NCBI GenBank assembly: GCA_003023535.1
Contig: PXSC01000066.1
Span: 1-7,554 of the forward strand
Reading direction: 5' to 3'
Source: Halobacteriales archaeon QS_9_70_65
GTDB lineage: Archaea > Halobacteriota > Halobacteria > Halobacteriales > Haloarculaceae
Length of the DNA: 7,554 bases
Of the stretch, positions 5,979-7,554 are shown in pieces. The notes beneath the pieces are model-generated. The model made no database searches. It saw nothing but the letters and a program-made list of their open reading frames with translations, and was not told the DNA's origin. The position numbers were made by a program, and so were the translations under genes. The number at the start of each line of letters is the position of its first letter. The first letter of the stretch is position 1.

Positions 5979-5985
5979 CTTTTCA
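5979..5985 (+). promoter_or_regulatory. TATA-like box of the CYTH gene
   Basis: CTTTTCA is centred about 27 bases before ATG 6009 in a GC-rich surround, fitting a leaderless transcript. No Shine-Dalgarno precedes the start. Confidence 0.45.
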
Positions 5986-6008
5986 CCGACGGGGCCGACT
6001 CCCGCCGC

Positions 6009-6557
6009 ATGTACGAGGTCGAACTGAAGATCCGGGCCGACCACGACCCGGTCCGCGAGCGGCTGGCGGCGAAAGGCGCCGACCCGCGAGGGATCGTCGA
6101 GCAGGAGGACGTCTACTACCAGCATCCGACCCGTGACTTCGGCGAAACCGACGAGGCGCTGCGGCTCCGCCGGGAGACCGACGACGACGGAACGACGACG
6201 GTGGTGACGTACAAGGGTCCGCTCGTCGAGGCGGCCTCCAAGACCCGCCGGGAGTACGAGACCGGCGTCGCCGACGGCGAGACGATGGCGCGGGCGCTGG
6301 AGGCGCTCGGCTTCGAGCGGTTCGAGATCGTCCGGAAGCGCCGCGAGCGGTTCGCCCACGGCGACTACACGGTCGCGCTGGACGCCGTCGAGGGCGTCGG
6401 CGACTACGTCGAGGTCGAGACCGAAGCCGACGCCGTCGAGCCGGCCCGCGAGGGTGCCGTCGAACTACTCGTCGAATTGGGGCTGGACCCTGACGACCAG
6501 GTCCGGACCTCGTATCTCAGTCTGCTACTCGAGGACGACGGCGATACACGGGAGTAA
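6009..6557 (+). CDS. CYTH-domain protein (class IV adenylate cyclase/triphosphatase family, CyaB-like)
   Basis: A 182-residue protein of the CYTH triphosphate-tunnel superfamily, which uses a metal-filled beta tunnel to act on triphosphates. The family signature E-x-E-x-K is at the very start (Glu3, Glu5, Lys7 in MYEVELKIR). It is followed by QEDVYYQHPTRDFGETDEAL (32-51), the basic RLRRE strand (52-56), TVVTYKGPL (64-72, tunnel Lys69), KTRREYE (78-84), RKRRERF (109-115) and YTVALDAVEGVGDYVEVETE (120-139), with the conserved D-x-V-x-G-(L/V)-G-x-(F/Y)-x-E-x-E ending. The Q-x-D-x-Y-Y and RDF-x-x-TDEAL features are those of the CyaB-type branch. Whether it makes cyclic AMP or hydrolyses thiamine triphosphate or polyphosphate cannot be told; archaeal members are mostly untested. 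ATG 6009 is supported by the signature at the N-terminus and by the TATA box 27 bases upstream. Methionine adenosyltransferase follows after 60 bases on the same strand with its own promoter. Confidence 0.92.
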   Translation: MYEVELKIRADHDPVRERLAAKGADPRGIVEQEDVYYQHPTRDFGETDEALRLRRETDDDGTTTVVTYKGPLVEAASKTRREYETGVADGETMARALEALGFERFEIVRKRRERFAHGDYTVALDAVEGVGDYVEVETEADAVEPAREGAVELLVELGLDPDDQVRTSYLSLLLEDDGDTRE

Positions 6558-6583
6558 TCAAACCGGCCGTCCTGGTTTCCGTA

Positions 6584-6591
6584 AGTTATAG
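6584..6591 (+). promoter_or_regulatory. TATA-like box of methionine adenosyltransferase
   Basis: AGTTATAG is the best TATA match in the window and is centred about 30 bases before ATG 6618. This implies a start site at, or only a few bases upstream of, the start codon. The gene can thus be transcribed separately from the CYTH gene. Confidence 0.6.
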
Positions 6592-6617
6592 AACCGACCG
6601 AAGGGTACTGGCGGGCA

Positions 6618-7554
6618 ATGAGCGACCGAAACATCCGGGTCGAGCCGGCGGCGGGCCGGGCCGTCGAGGACCAGGAGGTAGAGATCGTCGAGCGGAAGGG
6701 GCTGGGACATCCGGACTCCATCTGCGACGGCGTCGCCGAACACGTCTCGAAGGCGCTGGCCCGCGAGTACCTCGACCGGGTGGGGACGGTCCTGCACTAC
6801 AACACCGACGAAACCCAGCTGGTCGCCGGGCGGGCGGCGCCGGCGTTCGGCGGCGGCGAGGTCGTCGAGCCGATCTACCTGCTCATCACCGGCCGGGCGA
6901 CGAAGGAGTACCGCGGGACGACGATTCCGGCCGAGACGATCGCGCTGCGGGCCGCCCGCGACTACTTCGCGGAGCGGTTCCCGCTCGTGGAGTTCGGCAC
7001 CGACGTGGTCGTCGACGTGAGGCTCGGCGAGGGATCGGGCGACCTCCAGGACGTCTTCGGCGACGACGGGGTCCCGATGGCCAACGACACCTCCTTCGGC
7101 GTCGGTCACGCGCCGCCCACCGAAACCGAGCGGGTCGTCCTCGAGACCGAACGGCGGCTGAACGGCCGCTACGCCGACGACCACCCCGCCGTCGGCCGGG
7201 ACATCAAGGTGATGGGCAAACGCGAGGGCGACCGTATCGACGTCACCGTCGCCGCCGCCGTCGTCGACCGCCACGTCGCTGACATCGACGCCTACGACGA
7301 CGTCGTCGCCGGAATTCGGGAGTTCGTCGCCGACCTGGCGGCGGACCTGACCGACCGCGAGGTCCACGTCCACGTCAACACCGCCGACGACTACGACGCC
7401 GGCTCGATCTACCTGACGACGACCGGCACCAGCGCCGAACAGGGCGACGACGGCTCCGTCGGCCGCGGCAACCGGGCCAACGGCCTCATCACGCCCAACC
7501 GCTCGATGTCGATGGAGGCCACCTCCGGCAAGAACCCGGTCAACCACATCGGCA
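6618..7554 (+). CDS. mat: Archaeal-type methionine adenosyltransferase (S-adenosylmethionine synthetase), 3' end outside window
   Basis: The first 312 codons of the archaeal form of methionine adenosyltransferase, a family of about 400 residues. It makes S-adenosylmethionine from methionine and ATP in the cytoplasm. It is distinct in sequence from bacterial MetK. Archaeal signatures seen are [20 protein letters not shown] (25-44, the ATP/metal-binding GHPDS), [14 protein letters not shown] (60-73), [12 protein letters not shown] (84-95), [21 protein letters not shown] (141-161, with [10 protein letters not shown] just after), [10 protein letters not shown] (195-204), [20 protein letters not shown] (262-281) and [20 protein letters not shown] (282-301). 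The sequence stops in [10 protein letters not shown]. The reading frame is intact. The start ATG 6618 fits the TATA box at 6584-6591. SAM from this enzyme would feed methyltransferases such as the one at 1973, though the two are not in one operon. Confidence 0.97.
   Translation, partial: MSDRNIRVEPAAGRAVEDQEVEIVERKGLGHPDSICDGVAEHVSKALAREYLDRVGTVLHYNTDETQLVAGRAAPAFGGGEVVEPIYLLITGRATKEYRGTTIPAETIALRAARDYFAERFPLVEFGTDVVVDVRLGEGSGDLQDVFGDDGVPMANDTSFGVGHAPPTETERVVLETERRLNGRYADDHPAVGRDIKVMGKREGDRIDVTVAAAVVDRHVADIDAYDDVVAGIREFVADLAADLTDREVHVHVNTADDYDAGSIYLTTTGTSAEQGDDGSVGRGNRANGLITPNRSMSMEATSGKNPVNHIG

Noticed and set aside
5274..6359. A long minus frame that would extend slyD upstream to 6359
   Set aside because: The part above 5852 is antisense to the CYTH gene and crosses the slyD promoter. 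The part below 5693 is the out-of-frame continuation after the deletion, rich in Arg and without motifs.
1..7554. CRISPR array, insertion sequence or phage/defence system
   Set aside because: I saw no regularly spaced direct repeats, no transposase or integrase motif, and no terminal inverted repeats. All well-supported genes are chromosomal metabolic or housekeeping types.

Overview
The window looks like chromosomal DNA of a halophilic archaeon (class Halobacteria). It is very GC-rich with strong G/C third positions. The proteins are loaded with Asp and Glu. Most genes have an AT-rich TATA-like box about 27 bases before the start codon and no ribosome binding site (leaderless mRNAs). The tRNA has no encoded CCA. 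Archaea-specific enzymes are present (GTP cyclohydrolase III, archaeal-type methionine adenosyltransferase). I cannot name the genus.

Layout. 1-511 (minus): a MOSC-domain gene running off the left edge, with a frame break and no usable start. 541-2878 (plus): a tightly overlapping three-gene operon. It encodes a 6-pyruvoyl-tetrahydropterin-synthase-like protein that keeps the zinc histidines but lacks the usual catalytic residues, a family 4 glycosyltransferase, and a SAM-dependent methyltransferase. GTP cyclohydrolase III follows at 2930-3691, in the same direction and with a clear Shine-Dalgarno. 3790-3874 (minus): tRNA-Ser(UGA) with its own TATA box. 3914-4648 (minus): a DUF2064-like protein, divergent from a small two-helix membrane protein (4708-4923, plus). 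4970-5852 (minus): a SlyD-type FKBP peptidyl-prolyl isomerase gene with an internal deletion and frameshift. 6009-6557 (plus): a CYTH-domain protein. 6618 to the right edge (plus): methionine adenosyltransferase, truncated by the window.

How the parts relate. The left half carries a pterin-fold protein, a glycosyltransferase, a methyltransferase and a GTP-ring-opening enzyme in one direction. This suggests a small-molecule or glycoconjugate pathway whose product I cannot identify. The right half is housekeeping: SAM synthesis, a triphosphate-tunnel enzyme, a chaperone/isomerase and a serine tRNA. Two genes (MOSC and slyD) show frame breaks, which are either real decay or assembly/base-call errors and should be checked first.
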